Shown: positions 1 to 8,883 of the stretch, one piece after another
How the letters are laid out: each line of letters starts with the position of its first letter
How positions within the stretch are numbered: position 1 is the first letter of the stretch
From: an uncultured Porphyromonadaceae bacterium
Lineage (GTDB): Bacteria > Bacteroidota > Bacteroidia > Bacteroidales > Muribaculaceae
Assembly: GCA_947175265.1 (NCBI GenBank)
Contig: CAMWMD010000017.1
Span: 1 to 54,504 of the forward strand
DNA: 54,504 bases
Direction of reading: 5' to 3'
Program-made: the position numbers and the translations under genes
Notes under the pieces: generated by a model
Seen by the model: only the letters and a program-made list of their open reading frames with translations
What the model was told of the DNA's origin: nothing
Database searches by the model: none

Positions 1-20
1 ATTTTTTTGCTGAATGCCGT

Positions 21-57
21 AAAAAAAGAGGCTACGCCTATTTTGACACAGCCTCTT
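21..57 (-). terminator. Intrinsic terminator of the DPP III operon
   Basis: The arms AAGAGGCT (26-33) and AGCCTCTT (50-57) form an 8-bp stem. On the minus strand the stem is followed by a run of seven T (complement of 21-27). It lies 44 bases past the stop of the dipeptidyl peptidase gene, as expected for the end of the minus-strand operon that starts near 7.1 kb. Confidence 0.75.
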
Positions 58-100
58 ATTATTATCTTATTGGTTTTGTATTACTTTGCCTTTATAGGCC

Positions 101-2128
101 TTAATATCCGAGAGGTGAGTAATCTTTGCTGAGACGGAGCATCTGGTCAACGTATCCTTCGCCATGCTTTATCTTCACATCGGTGATATTTCCGGCTGCA
201 TCATATACGGGTTCGTATATAGGATTGATGAAACCGCGGTAGGGAGGGATATCAAGTTTGGAGAAACGTTCGAGCACCTCTTTGTGGAGTTTGGGATCGA
301 CCTTCACCGCATATTTGTTGATGAGAGCGGCTCCGCCTTTATAATCACCCTCACTCTTTATCCTTTGGATTTCAGCGAGGAGATCGCCTATGAGAGTGCG
401 CATCTTCTTGAAATCATTGATTTTTACGTAGGTCTTGCCGTTTTTCTTTACGAGCTCTACAACCTTATCCTTTTTCCCTTTTTCGAGAATCCAAGCGGCA
501 ATGAGTTGCCTGTTGCGCATGTGAGCCTCCTCAATATCCTTACCCGGCTCAATGCGGTTGAGTTGGGTCATTAGGCCATTGAGCATGTACTTGTAATACT
601 CCGCCTTATACGCCTCGGGATTATCGAGTATCCCCAGTTCAGTCAACTTGGGATCGGCAAGATAATAAAGTGCGAAAAGATCGGCGCGTGCTTCCTCAAG
701 AGCCGAACCGTTCTCCTTCAAGGCATCAGGATCAACACCCGGGAGCAACTGTCCGGAAGCATGGCCGAGACATTCATGCAGATCGGTATGGAGCATATCC
801 GTTATGTAGAGATAGTCATCAAGCAATTTGCTTGTGGGAGCATCGATGACAAACTCCTCATTGAAGCCGTTGCCATGAGAAGCCATGTCGTAGGCCTCGG
901 TGATATTCTCAATTGTGACAGATTTTGAACCGTGTGCAGCCCTAATCCAGTCAGCGTTGGGGAGATTGATACCAATAGCCGTCGAAGGGAAGGCATCACC
1001 GGCAAGCATAGCTGCATTTATCACCTTGGCTGAGACACCCTTAACCTCAGGCTTGCGGAAACGGGGATCGATAGGGGAATGGTCTTCAAACCATTGAGCA
1101 TTGCCTGAAATTGTCTCAGTGCGGGAGGAAGCATCCTTATTCTTAAAATTCACATAGCTTTCCCAACTTCCGGTCATTCCGAGGGGGTCGCCATAACTCT
1201 CGATAAATCCATTTACGAAATCGACATCTGATTTGGTATCCTCAGCCCACAGGATAGAATATTCGTCAAAGAGGCGGAGATCACCCGTAATATAATAATC
1301 TATCAATTTAGTAATATAAGCCTTCTGTTCCTCATTCTCGGCAACCCCCTTAGCCATATCAAGCCAATAGATAATCTTGGCTATAGCCGGGCCATAAAGA
1401 CCGTTAAGGTGGTAATGCTCCTCCTTAATTTTACCGTCTTCCTTTACAACCTTCGCATTGAGACCGTAGGATATAGGGGTAGAGTCGTTAGGATTCTTCA
1501 GGGCAGCATAGTAAGCCTCAACCTCAGCCTGTGTCACACCATCGCCGTAAAGGTTGGATGCCGAGGTGGCCACAACGTCGGCTGAACCATCCTGATTGAC
1601 ACGCTTGGGCATTACGGTAGGGTCAAAAATCACAGGAGTGAGGGAGGAGAGCAATTGCTCTCTGCTTTGACCCGGATTGAGGGGGAGAAGATTTTCCGGA
1701 AGATTATTCACCTCAGAGATGAAGAACTGCTCGGAGAATTCAGGCACGAACTTATCGGTAGAGTAATGGTGATGGATTCCATTTCCAAACCAAACCTGTT
1801 TGAGATATTTCTCAAAAGCCTTGAAATCTTTTGAATCTTTATCGCCCTTATAACCGGTATAGATGTTCTCGAGAAGTTTTCTTATCTGGAGGTTGTATTT
1901 TCCATTCTGGTCCCACAGGATGTCGCGCCCGTTTTGGGCAGCCTGTGAAAGATAATAGATCATCTTTTTCTGATTCAGGGAAAGACGGTCAAACTCCGGC
2001 ACTTCATAACGAAGCACCTCGATATCGGCAAAACGGTCGACATGATAATCAAAGTTCTTGTCAACCACTGCAGAAGCATTCAGCGACAGCATGGCAGCAA
2101 AGATAATTGTTGATAATGTTTTTTTCAT
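101..2128 (-). CDS. Dipeptidyl peptidase III-like zinc metallopeptidase (family M49)
   Basis: This 675-residue protein probably removes dipeptides from the N-terminus of oligopeptides. Visible: the M49 signature HECLGH at residues 451-456 (zinc ligands H451 and H456, catalytic E452) and the second motif EEARAD at 478-483, where E479 would be the third zinc ligand. The length fits bacterial DPP III. Residues 1-20 look like a Sec signal peptide ending ASA, so the enzyme is inferred to be periplasmic or surface-exposed rather than cytosolic like the eukaryotic enzyme. The gene starts 12 bases after the rlmI stop and is the last gene of the M23-dxr-rseP-rlmI operon. The family is confident; the substrate is unknown. 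Confidence 0.9.
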   Translation of the reverse strand: MKKTLSTIIFAAMLSLNASAVVDKNFDYHVDRFADIEVLRYEVPEFDRLSLNQKKMIYYLSQAAQNGRDILWDQNGKYNLQIRKLLENIYTGYKGDKDSKDFKAFEKYLKQVWFGNGIHHHYSTDKFVPEFSEQFFISEVNNLPENLLPLNPGQSREQLLSSLTPVIFDPTVMPKRVNQDGSADVVATSASNLYGDGVTQAEVEAYYAALKNPNDSTPISYGLNAKVVKEDGKIKEEHYHLNGLYGPAIAKIIYWLDMAKGVAENEEQKAYITKLIDYYITGDLRLFDEYSILWAEDTKSDVDFVNGFIESYGDPLGMTGSWESYVNFKNKDASSRTETISGNAQWFEDHSPIDPRFRKPEVKGVSAKVINAAMLAGDAFPSTAIGINLPNADWIRAAHGSKSVTIENITEAYDMASHGNGFNEEFVIDAPTSKLLDDYLYITDMLHTDLHECLGHASGQLLPGVDPDALKENGSALEEARADLFALYYLADPKLTELGILDNPEAYKAEYYKYMLNGLMTQLNRIEPGKDIEEAHMRNRQLIAAWILEKGKKDKVVELVKKNGKTYVKINDFKKMRTLIGDLLAEIQRIKSEGDYKGGAALINKYAVKVDPKLHKEVLERFSKLDIPPYRGFINPIYEPVYDAAGNITDVKIKHGEGYVDQMLRLSKDYSPLGY

Positions 2129-2140
2129 ATATATGAATGG

Positions 2141-3319
2141 TTATTCGACATATAAAACGAGCCCCTTGAGATATTCACCTTCAGGGTGGGAAATATCCAC
2201 CGGATGGTCGGCCGGCTGGGTCAACTGATGAAGAATCCTGACCTTACGACCCGATTGAGTGGCCGCTGTGAACACCGCCAGGCGGAACATCTCGCGAGTC
2301 ACAACCTGGGAGCAGGAGAAAGTGAACAATATACCTCCGCTCTTAATTTTCTCAAATGCCTTTGCGTTCAATTTACGGTATCCGAGAAGTCCGTTTTTGA
2401 GAGCCGAACGATGTTTTGCGAATGCGGGAGGGTCAAGAATTATGAGATCGTAAGAATCTTTCTCCATTTCGGCAAGATACTTGAAAGCATCGACCGCATG
2501 AGTGGAATGGCGGGAATCTCCCGGGAAATTCAATTCAATATTGGCATCAGTCAAGGCAGCCGCTTTAGCGGAGGAATCGACAGAATCCACTTTCAGCGCA
2601 CCCCCTCTCATCGCATATACGGAAAAACCACCGGTATAGCAGAACATATTGAGGACATTCCTTCCCTTTGCATATTTCTCAAGGAGGGAACGGTTCTCAC
2701 GCTGATCGACAAAGAAACCGGTCTTCTGTCCGCGTAGCCAATCTATATTGAATTTCAGTCCGTTCTCAAGGGCGATGTTCCCATCGAATCGTCCTATGAG
2801 ATAATCATTCTGAGGGTCAAGTTGCGCCTTAAAGGGGAGAGTGGTCTCACTTTTATAGTAGACGTTTCTGATTCTCGCGTCGGGCAGTTCGGTGAGAGCC
2901 TCGGCAATCTTCATGCGTTCGAAATGCATACCGGGGGAATGCGCCTGCATCACAGCCGTATCTCCATAAATATCAATTACGAGTCCCGGCAGAAAATCAC
3001 CTTCTCCATGAACAAGGCGGAAGCAGTTGTTGTCAGGACGGATGAGGCCGAGGGTCTGTCGCAGACGGAAGGCTGACTCCAGACGGCGAGGGAAGAAATC
3101 TCGGGGCAAATTTTCCTCACCGAATTGAAGGATACGCACTGCGATGCTGCCGATCTGGTAGTGTCCCGTTCCGAGAATCTTACCGTCAGCACTTATTACA
3201 TTTACAAGTTCACCCTCCTCGATATCCGGAGGAAGAGAAGCGATCGCACCCGAGAATACCCAGGGGTGACGCCGAAGAAGGGATTCCTCTTTTTTAGGTT
3301 TGAGTCTTATTGTTTTCAT
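2141..3319 (-). CDS. rlmI: Class I rRNA large subunit methyltransferase, RlmI-like (m5C)
   Basis: A 392-residue SAM-dependent methyltransferase of the RlmI/COG1092 type, expected to methylate a cytosine at C5 in 23S rRNA. The N-terminal ~75 residues look like a PUA domain. The Rossmann methyltransferase has a SAM-binding motif NMFCYTGGF (224-232), a DPPAF motif (296-300) and TFSCS (333-337), which carries a candidate catalytic cysteine. Length and motif order match RlmI. It starts 16 bases after the rseP stop and runs straight into the DPP III gene, so it is probably co-transcribed with dxr and rseP. The exact target base is inferred from the family. Confidence 0.88.
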   Translation of the reverse strand: MKTIRLKPKKEESLLRRHPWVFSGAIASLPPDIEEGELVNVISADGKILGTGHYQIGSIAVRILQFGEENLPRDFFPRRLESAFRLRQTLGLIRPDNNCFRLVHGEGDFLPGLVIDIYGDTAVMQAHSPGMHFERMKIAEALTELPDARIRNVYYKSETTLPFKAQLDPQNDYLIGRFDGNIALENGLKFNIDWLRGQKTGFFVDQRENRSLLEKYAKGRNVLNMFCYTGGFSVYAMRGGALKVDSVDSSAKAAALTDANIELNFPGDSRHSTHAVDAFKYLAEMEKDSYDLIILDPPAFAKHRSALKNGLLGYRKLNAKAFEKIKSGGILFTFSCSQVVTREMFRLAVFTAATQSGRKVRILHQLTQPADHPVDISHPEGEYLKGLVLYVE

Positions 3320-3335
3320 TACAAATGATAATACC

Positions 3336-4970
3336 TTATTTGAAAAGCCTTACGATATCCATTCCATTTGCATAAAGCAGAAGAAGGATCAGAAGCACCA
3401 TGCCCACAGTCTGGGCATATTCAAGAAATTTCTCAGACGGTTTCTTTCCTGTGATGACTTCATAAAGAAGGAAAAGCACATGACCGCCGTCGAGTGCGGG
3501 GATAGGAAGGATGTTCATGAAAGCCAAAGCCACAGAAAGGAATGCGGCGATGTTCCAGAAAGCAATCCAATTCCATTTTTCAGGGAAAATGGCTCCGATA
3601 GAACCGAATCCACCTACACTTTTCGCCCCCTCTTTCGTGAACACAAGTTTCATGGACTGGGCATAAGCACTGAGCCTGTCTGTGCCCATCTGTATTCCGT
3701 GCGGTATTGAAGCCAACAAAGAATAATGTTTCTCCTCGGCTTTAAAGAAAGCGGAAGGATCAATCTCAAGACCGACTCCCATCTTGGAACCGTCAGAGAG
3801 AGTGACGGGAACAGTGATGGTATCGGCTTCGAGACCTCTGCCTCGTACCACAGAAACAGAGACAGTCTCACCCGGATGTCCGGCCAAAGCAGGCAGGAAA
3901 ACGTCAAGAGAGGGAGTAGGCACACTATCAACCGCGATGATAACGTCTCCTTCCTTTATACCAGCCTTCGCAGCCGGTTCGCCTGTTACAACTTGAGTGA
4001 TTTTAGCCGGGAGGCGATACATCATGAAATTGAAGGATACGGAATCGCTTTTCGCTTCCTTATCGAGAGAAAAAATGAAATCTTCCGGAATGCTGATGCT
4101 CACCGTGTCAGATCCGTTACGCAGGACAGTCACCTCCTTGGCCTGCACCATTCTCATCCTGTCTTCAACGGGATTTGAAAGAGGCTCACCGTCAGCGGCA
4201 AGGGGAATATCGCCATCACGGAACCCGATGTTTTGGGCTGCCGGAGAATATGCCATACCCAACTTTGCCTCCTTGAACTCAACATACTTCTCACCCGTGG
4301 CGTAGACAATTCCCGCATATATAAGAATAGCCAGGAGAAAATTGAATAATACGCCGGCAATCATTATAAGGAGACGCTGCCAAGCCGGTTTAGAACGAAA
4401 CTCCCAGGGTTGAGGGGTTGCCTTAAGTTGGGCCGTATCCATACTTTCGTCGATCATACCTCCTATTTTGCAGTAACCACCCAGAGGCAGCCATCCTATG
4501 CCATATTCAGTATGCCCCCAGAAGCGACTCCACCATCCCTCTTTTTCCTGTAGTTCGTAATCTTCACGATCTCGTTCGGTCTTTAAGGCTATCTGTTTTT
4601 TGAGTTCGTTGTCCGCCTCACCACACTCTCTTTCCAAAGCAGCGATTTCAGAAGCGGAAGCACCACGTTTAGAGGCATCCCTGAGTTTCTTTTCCGCTTT
4701 GTCGAAAGCACTTGAGGCCTTCTCGAGAGCCTTTTGGTCTTTCTCCTCCTGCTCTGCACCTATATCAAGATACATCATCTTATTTAGAGAACCGATGTGT
4801 TTACGCGGTTTCCATTTGAAAAGAGAAGTGACAGGATTGAAGAACATGTAGAATTTCTCGACTTTTACGCCGAAAATTCGGGCAAACAGAAAATGGCCGA
4901 ACTCATGAATTATCACAAGTATCGCAAATGCCAGGATCAGTTGTGCCGCTTTGATGAGAAATACTTCCAT
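3336..4970 (-). CDS. rseP: Site-2 intramembrane zinc protease RseP with a coiled-coil insertion
   Basis: A membrane metalloprotease (M50) that in other bacteria cleaves anti-sigma factors and remnant signal peptides inside the membrane. The first helix carries HEFGH at 22-26. A PDZ domain is clear in the second half (EPAAKAGIKEGDVI). The C-terminal helices contain the LDGGH metal-binding motif. At 544 residues it is about 95 longer than the ~450 I expect for Bacteroidetes RseP. The extra length is a charged block at about 57-150, rich in E, K, A and D, placed before the conserved TEYGIGWLPLGGY segment. The gene follows dxr by 15 bases, the usual Bacteroidetes order. Confidence 0.92.
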   Translation of the reverse strand: MEVFLIKAAQLILAFAILVIIHEFGHFLFARIFGVKVEKFYMFFNPVTSLFKWKPRKHIGSLNKMMYLDIGAEQEEKDQKALEKASSAFDKAEKKLRDASKRGASASEIAALERECGEADNELKKQIALKTERDREDYELQEKEGWWSRFWGHTEYGIGWLPLGGYCKIGGMIDESMDTAQLKATPQPWEFRSKPAWQRLLIMIAGVLFNFLLAILIYAGIVYATGEKYVEFKEAKLGMAYSPAAQNIGFRDGDIPLAADGEPLSNPVEDRMRMVQAKEVTVLRNGSDTVSISIPEDFIFSLDKEAKSDSVSFNFMMYRLPAKITQVVTGEPAAKAGIKEGDVIIAVDSVPTPSLDVFLPALAGHPGETVSVSVVRGRGLEADTITVPVTLSDGSKMGVGLEIDPSAFFKAEEKHYSLLASIPHGIQMGTDRLSAYAQSMKLVFTKEGAKSVGGFGSIGAIFPEKWNWIAFWNIAAFLSVALAFMNILPIPALDGGHVLFLLYEVITGKKPSEKFLEYAQTVGMVLLILLLLYANGMDIVRLFK

Positions 4971-4985
4971 AAATAATTTGAAGAA

Positions 4986-6158
4986 TCATTTTGAATTAAG
5001 AGCCAGCCATTCGTCAGCACGCAATAGTGCCTCGGAGTTTGACTCAATAAGATCATTAAGTGAAGGGTTAGGTATGAAAGGCGTTGAAGACATGACAAAT
5101 TCAACAAGATGAGGCATGTCGACGAAGCGAATCCTCTCATTAAGGAAGGCCGCCACACCCTTTTCGTTGGCCGCATTTAATATGCAAGGCATATTTCCCC
5201 CCTTCTTTATGGCTTCAAAAGCAAATCCGAGAAGAGGGAACTTTTTGTAGTCAGGCGCCTCGAAGGTTAAAGTGGAATACTGAGAAAGGGAGAGGGGTGG
5301 GGTATCTGTAGGGAGACGTCGGGGATATCCGAGAGCATACCTTATGGGAAGATGCATGTCGGTCACGCCCAACTGGGCCTTTATCGAACCATCCACAAAT
5401 TCCACCATTGAGTGGACGATACTCTGGGGATGCACCACAATCTCAATATTATCGGGGGGACAATCGAAGAGCCAGCGTGCCTCAATCATTTCAAATCCCT
5501 TATTCATCATCGAGGCGGAGTCTATGGTGACTTTCGCTCCCATACTCCAATTAGGGTGTCGGAGAGCATCCCTGACAGTCACTTTTTCAAGATCCTGCAG
5601 TGAGTGTTTTCTGAAAGGTCCTCCACTGGCAGTGAGGAGAATCTTGCGGGCCTCTTTGGTAGTCTCTCCGACAAGACACTGGAAAATGGCAGAATGTTCA
5701 CTGTCGACCGGAATAATCACCGATGCGGAATCACGGACCATCCCGGTAATGATCTCACCCGCCACTACAAGAGTCTCCTTGTTGGCTAAGGCAATGGTCT
5801 TGCCGGCTTTTATTGCAGAAATAGTAGGAAGCAACCCGCTGTAGCCGACCATAGCGGTCACAACGGTATCAACTTCCGGGAGAGAGGCGCCCTCGCAGAT
5901 AGCCTCTGCACCGAGATCCACTTTTATAGGAAGATCGGCAAGAGCCTCACGCAACGAGTTGAAAGCCTCCGGATCTGTCACAACCACGAGAGAAGGCATG
6001 AATTTCCTTGCCTGGTGCGCCAACAATTCCCAGTTATGCCTTGCGGTAAGAACCGAAGCATGAAACATATCCGGGTATTCCTCGATAATATCAAGTGTCT
6101 GAGTGCCGATGCTGCCTGTACTTCCAAGCACGGCTATATTTTTTTTCACTTTTTCCAC
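4986..6158 (-). CDS. dxr: 1-deoxy-D-xylulose 5-phosphate reductoisomerase
   Basis: The second enzyme of the MEP isoprenoid pathway converts DXP to 2-C-methyl-D-erythritol 4-phosphate using NADPH in the cytosol. All diagnostic motifs are visible: GSTGSIG (12-18) for NADPH, NKE (126-128), the metal site DSEHS (152-156), SGGPFR (178-183), the flexible-loop NWSMG (203-207) and MNKGFE (218-223). Its 390 residues match the family. It sits between the M23-like gene (88-base gap) and rseP (15-base gap). The pairing with rseP is widely conserved and links isoprenoid carrier supply with envelope maintenance. Confidence 0.97.
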   Translation of the reverse strand: MEKVKKNIAVLGSTGSIGTQTLDIIEEYPDMFHASVLTARHNWELLAHQARKFMPSLVVVTDPEAFNSLREALADLPIKVDLGAEAICEGASLPEVDTVVTAMVGYSGLLPTISAIKAGKTIALANKETLVVAGEIITGMVRDSASVIIPVDSEHSAIFQCLVGETTKEARKILLTASGGPFRKHSLQDLEKVTVRDALRHPNWSMGAKVTIDSASMMNKGFEMIEARWLFDCPPDNIEIVVHPQSIVHSMVEFVDGSIKAQLGVTDMHLPIRYALGYPRRLPTDTPPLSLSQYSTLTFEAPDYKKFPLLGFAFEAIKKGGNMPCILNAANEKGVAAFLNERIRFVDMPHLVEFVMSSTPFIPNPSLNDLIESNSEALLRADEWLALNSK

Positions 6159-6246
6159 AATATTTGATTACTTGGTGAGACAATAATATGAAGCTTCTGA
6201 AGAGTCGATGATAACGGAGATTAAAGATAACAACACTTACTTTACC

Positions 6247-7110
6247 TTATCTGGAAGAAATGTCGGCATCGTAAGATAAACCGGCGGGAATCGGGGAATC
6301 ACCCAAATAGTCGTAAGGTACGAGTGAAGTGCCGTTATGCCATAACTCAACATATATTTTCTCTTCATTTCTTGCATTCCCATTATTCTGCACGGCAATG
6401 ATCTGTCCGCCGGATATTTCATCACCCGGTTCGACAAGAACGGTGCCGAGTCTACTTAGTCTGCTGAGAAAACCTTTCGGATGCTGTATGATTACCGCGT
6501 AACCTCCTCCTTCCCTCAAACTTTGGGATACACTGATTATTTTTCCGTCGGCTATCGCTGAAACGGTAGCGCCCCGAGCAAGAATAATTGAAGGCTTCTT
6601 CTCCCTTTTAGAATCACTTGCAAAGACCGCATCATCATTAACATGGGAAAACATCATACTTTCAGCCGCCAAAGGGGCGATAACCGAGACATTGAATTTA
6701 TCACGTTCCCTTATGAGCGCGACGAAGCGTGCTTCCTCAGATGAGGTGGCGAGGAGGGTGTCGGATTGTTCGACAGGGAAAGGTGGCACCGAATCTCTGA
6801 TAGCCGGGGAAGGATCCATTACCGCCATTATATTCTCAAGAAACTTCACATTTTTCTGAAAAGCATTCTGGAGGGAATCGATTCTCATGTGTTGCACTTC
6901 GGTGGCAGTGCGTTCAGACTCCTTAAGGTAACCGGGAAGAAGATGGCGGGCAGGAGAGAAAAAAAGCACGAGGGCACCGGCAGCCATGGCTAAAAGCACG
7001 ACTGCGGCAGCCAAAAGTGCCAATCTTAAGATTGACGCACTTGCCTGTATTTTCCTCTCGAGAGTGGATTCCTCTTCAACGATGATTTTGAAACGAGATC
7101 GAAGGTTCAT
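6247..7110 (-). CDS. Membrane-anchored M23/LytM-like protein, probably catalytically inactive
   Basis: A 287-residue protein with a short cytosolic N-terminus, one membrane helix at about 28-51, a probable coiled linker, and a LytM/M23-like fold from about 185 to the end. The fold is suggested by ARGATVSAIADGKI, a GGGYAVIIQH strand and VELWHNGTSLVPYDYL. The zinc ligands of active M23 peptidases (HxxxD and HxH) are not present: only isolated His remain where the motifs should be. It therefore resembles EnvC/NlpD-type activators or structural LytM proteins rather than a peptidase. It is the first gene of the dxr-rseP operon, and a promoter is visible upstream at 7187-7218. Confidence 0.72.
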   Translation of the reverse strand: MNLRSRFKIIVEEESTLERKIQASASILRLALLAAAVVLLAMAAGALVLFFSPARHLLPGYLKESERTATEVQHMRIDSLQNAFQKNVKFLENIMAVMDPSPAIRDSVPPFPVEQSDTLLATSSEEARFVALIRERDKFNVSVIAPLAAESMMFSHVNDDAVFASDSKREKKPSIILARGATVSAIADGKIISVSQSLREGGGYAVIIQHPKGFLSRLSRLGTVLVEPGDEISGGQIIAVQNNGNARNEEKIYVELWHNGTSLVPYDYLGDSPIPAGLSYDADISSR

Positions 7111-7186
7111 ATAAAGGAGTGGGGAGGGGAGTTCAAAAAGAAATTACCCCAAACAGATGCGAAATTAATGAAAAAAGAGGAGACTT

Positions 7187-7218
7187 CAAAATTAAAAGTA
7201 AATGATAAGGTATTCAGA
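7187..7218 (-). promoter_or_regulatory. Promoter of the M23-dxr-rseP-rlmI-DPP III operon
   Basis: On the minus strand the -7 element is TAATTTTG (complement of 7187-7194), matching TAnnTTTG. Exactly 20 bases upstream lies TCTG (7215-7218), one mismatch from the Bacteroidetes -33 TTTG. Transcription would begin near 7181, giving a leader of about 70 bases before the ATG at 7110. Confidence 0.55.
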
Positions 7219-7352
7219 AAGATATGTGCAGTTTTAAATGGTAATTCCATAGAAAATGATATAAAAAAGCAAAAAAAAATTTGAACCAATACAAATGGCA
7301 AATGTTTATTAGGTACAACAGATTATAAAAATAAATTCTAAAAAGTTTGATT

Positions 7353-8588
7353 ATGAAAGCTAAGAATCTTTACTATTTAATGGCACTTTGCGCGGGTAGT
7401 TTCGCCCTTACACCATCAGCTTCCGCACAAGATGTAGTGGTCGAGGAAGACGCAGTTTCAGTAACTGAGTTCACATGCGACAATTCAAACAAGTATTCAC
7501 AGAGTTGGCGCGACAACTGGTTCCTCCAGTTAGGCGCAGGTGTTGATCAGCCTTTCGTAGAGAGAGGCACCAAGGGAGCCAAGGCTCCCGGGGCATTGGT
7601 CAATCGCCATAACATGACAGCAGTATATAATGTGGGTGTAGGCCACTGGTTCTCTCCTTACATGGGCTTCCGCTTCAATGCCCTTGGAGGCGCACTTCAC
7701 TGGAACACACCGACAGCCCCAGGCAACGGTTGGTCAAAAGCCAAACACGTTAACCTGAATCTTGAGTTCATGTGGGATATGTGCAACAGTATCGCAGGTG
7801 TAAATCCTGATCGAGTTGTCAGCGTCATTCCGTTTATCGGTCTTGGTGGTGATTATACTTGGGATATCAACGCTGTCTCAGCCAACATAATGGGTAACCA
7901 TGGCATAAAGAACAGCAGTTGGACACTTCCTGTGACAGCCGGTTTCCAACTTCGTTTCCGTCTTTGCAAATATGTCGATTTCTTTGCTGAGGCACGTGCG
8001 GGATTCTATCCTGACAACTGGTTAGGCTATGCAGCCGGTCGTCCTCTTGAGGCAAATGCAGAGGTGCTCGGTGGTCTCAACATCAATTTCGGAGGTCGCA
8101 AGTGGAACACATACAACCAGTGTGCAGACATGGCTCAGATTGCTCAACTCAACAATGACGTAAACAATCTTCGTGCAGAGAATTTGGCAGCCGCTCAGAC
8201 AATCGCAGCGCTCCAGAGTCAGCTTCCTTGCCCGGAACCCGTTGTACAGAAGGATTGTGCAAATGCACCTCTCATGACAACCGTACGCTTTACAATCAAT
8301 TCAGACAAAATCATGCCTACCGAGGAAGTGAATGTCTACAATATGGCAGAATGGCTTAAGGCAAATCCCGAAGAGAAGGTTGTTATCGTAGGTTATGCAG
8401 ACCGCGACACAGGTACAAGCGAGTACAACATGGCTCTTTCTAAGAAACGTGCAGACGCTGTGGCAAATGCCCTCATCAACCAGTACGGCATCGACGCAAG
8501 CCGCCTCATCGTTAAGTATGATGGTTCAGATTCACAGCCTTACAGCACTAATGACTGGAACCGTATAGTAATCTTCACACAGAAGTAA
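7353..8588 (+). CDS. OmpA-family outer membrane protein
   Basis: A 411-residue outer-membrane porin-like protein that anchors the outer membrane to peptidoglycan. The start used is ATG at 7353; a TTG two codons upstream is less likely. Residues 1-25 are a signal peptide ending ASA. The middle region, about 45-250, is rich in alternating aromatic strands (WFSPYMGFRFNALGG, YVDFFAEARAGFYP), consistent with a beta-barrel. A short coiled linker (NNDVNNLRAENLAAAQ) and a Cys pair precede a C-terminal OmpA-like domain containing NMALSKKRADAVANAL and the ending NRIVIF. It stands alone, with a strong terminator at 8613-8647. These proteins are usually very abundant. Confidence 0.92.
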   Translation: MKAKNLYYLMALCAGSFALTPSASAQDVVVEEDAVSVTEFTCDNSNKYSQSWRDNWFLQLGAGVDQPFVERGTKGAKAPGALVNRHNMTAVYNVGVGHWFSPYMGFRFNALGGALHWNTPTAPGNGWSKAKHVNLNLEFMWDMCNSIAGVNPDRVVSVIPFIGLGGDYTWDINAVSANIMGNHGIKNSSWTLPVTAGFQLRFRLCKYVDFFAEARAGFYPDNWLGYAAGRPLEANAEVLGGLNINFGGRKWNTYNQCADMAQIAQLNNDVNNLRAENLAAAQTIAALQSQLPCPEPVVQKDCANAPLMTTVRFTINSDKIMPTEEVNVYNMAEWLKANPEEKVVIVGYADRDTGTSEYNMALSKKRADAVANALINQYGIDASRLIVKYDGSDSQPYSTNDWNRIVIFTQK

Positions 8589-8612
8589 AGAAAGCAATAT
8601 CAAAAAATAATC

Positions 8613-8647
8613 AGAGGGACGACCTTCAGGAGGCCGTCCCTCTTTTT
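8613..8647 (+). terminator. Intrinsic terminator of the OmpA-type gene
   Basis: AGAGGGACG (8613-8621) pairs with CGTCCCTCT (8635-8643). The stem extends inward by CCT/AGG after one mismatch, and T6 follows at 8643-8648. It begins 25 bases after the stop codon. Confidence 0.85.
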
Positions 8648-8721
8648 TATGTTTTGGAGAAGGGGGTATATGGGGTGAAAATATGTTATAAAACATATTT
8701 GTCAATTTTTTTACGAAAAAA

Positions 8722-8753
8722 TTTGGAAGATTTAAAATGTAGTTGTACTTTTG
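8722..8753 (+). promoter_or_regulatory. gdhA promoter (Bacteroidetes type)
   Basis: TTTG at 8722-8725, a 20-base spacer, then TACTTTTG at 8746-8753 fit the consensus TTTG-N19-21-TAnnTTTG exactly. Transcription should start near 8760, leaving a leader of roughly 125 bases before the gdhA ATG. The leader contains AAACCCCG at 8771-8778, a sequence also found in two other leaders in this window. Confidence 0.82.
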
Positions 8754-8883
8754 CAACGAAAACGACAGCGAAACCCCGATAGAGGCCTGAAAGGTCTTGC
8801 ATAATGAAAGTAAAAAGGGAGAAAGTTGGAGTTTTTAAGACTCAGAGTTACCTCTAACCATTAAGATCTAAACTAACGAAGAC

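Noticed and set aside
164..574. A plus-strand frame of 136 codons across the DPP III gene
   Set aside because: It lies entirely antisense to a clear M49 gene, has no domain or signal, and arises from the codon pattern of the real gene.
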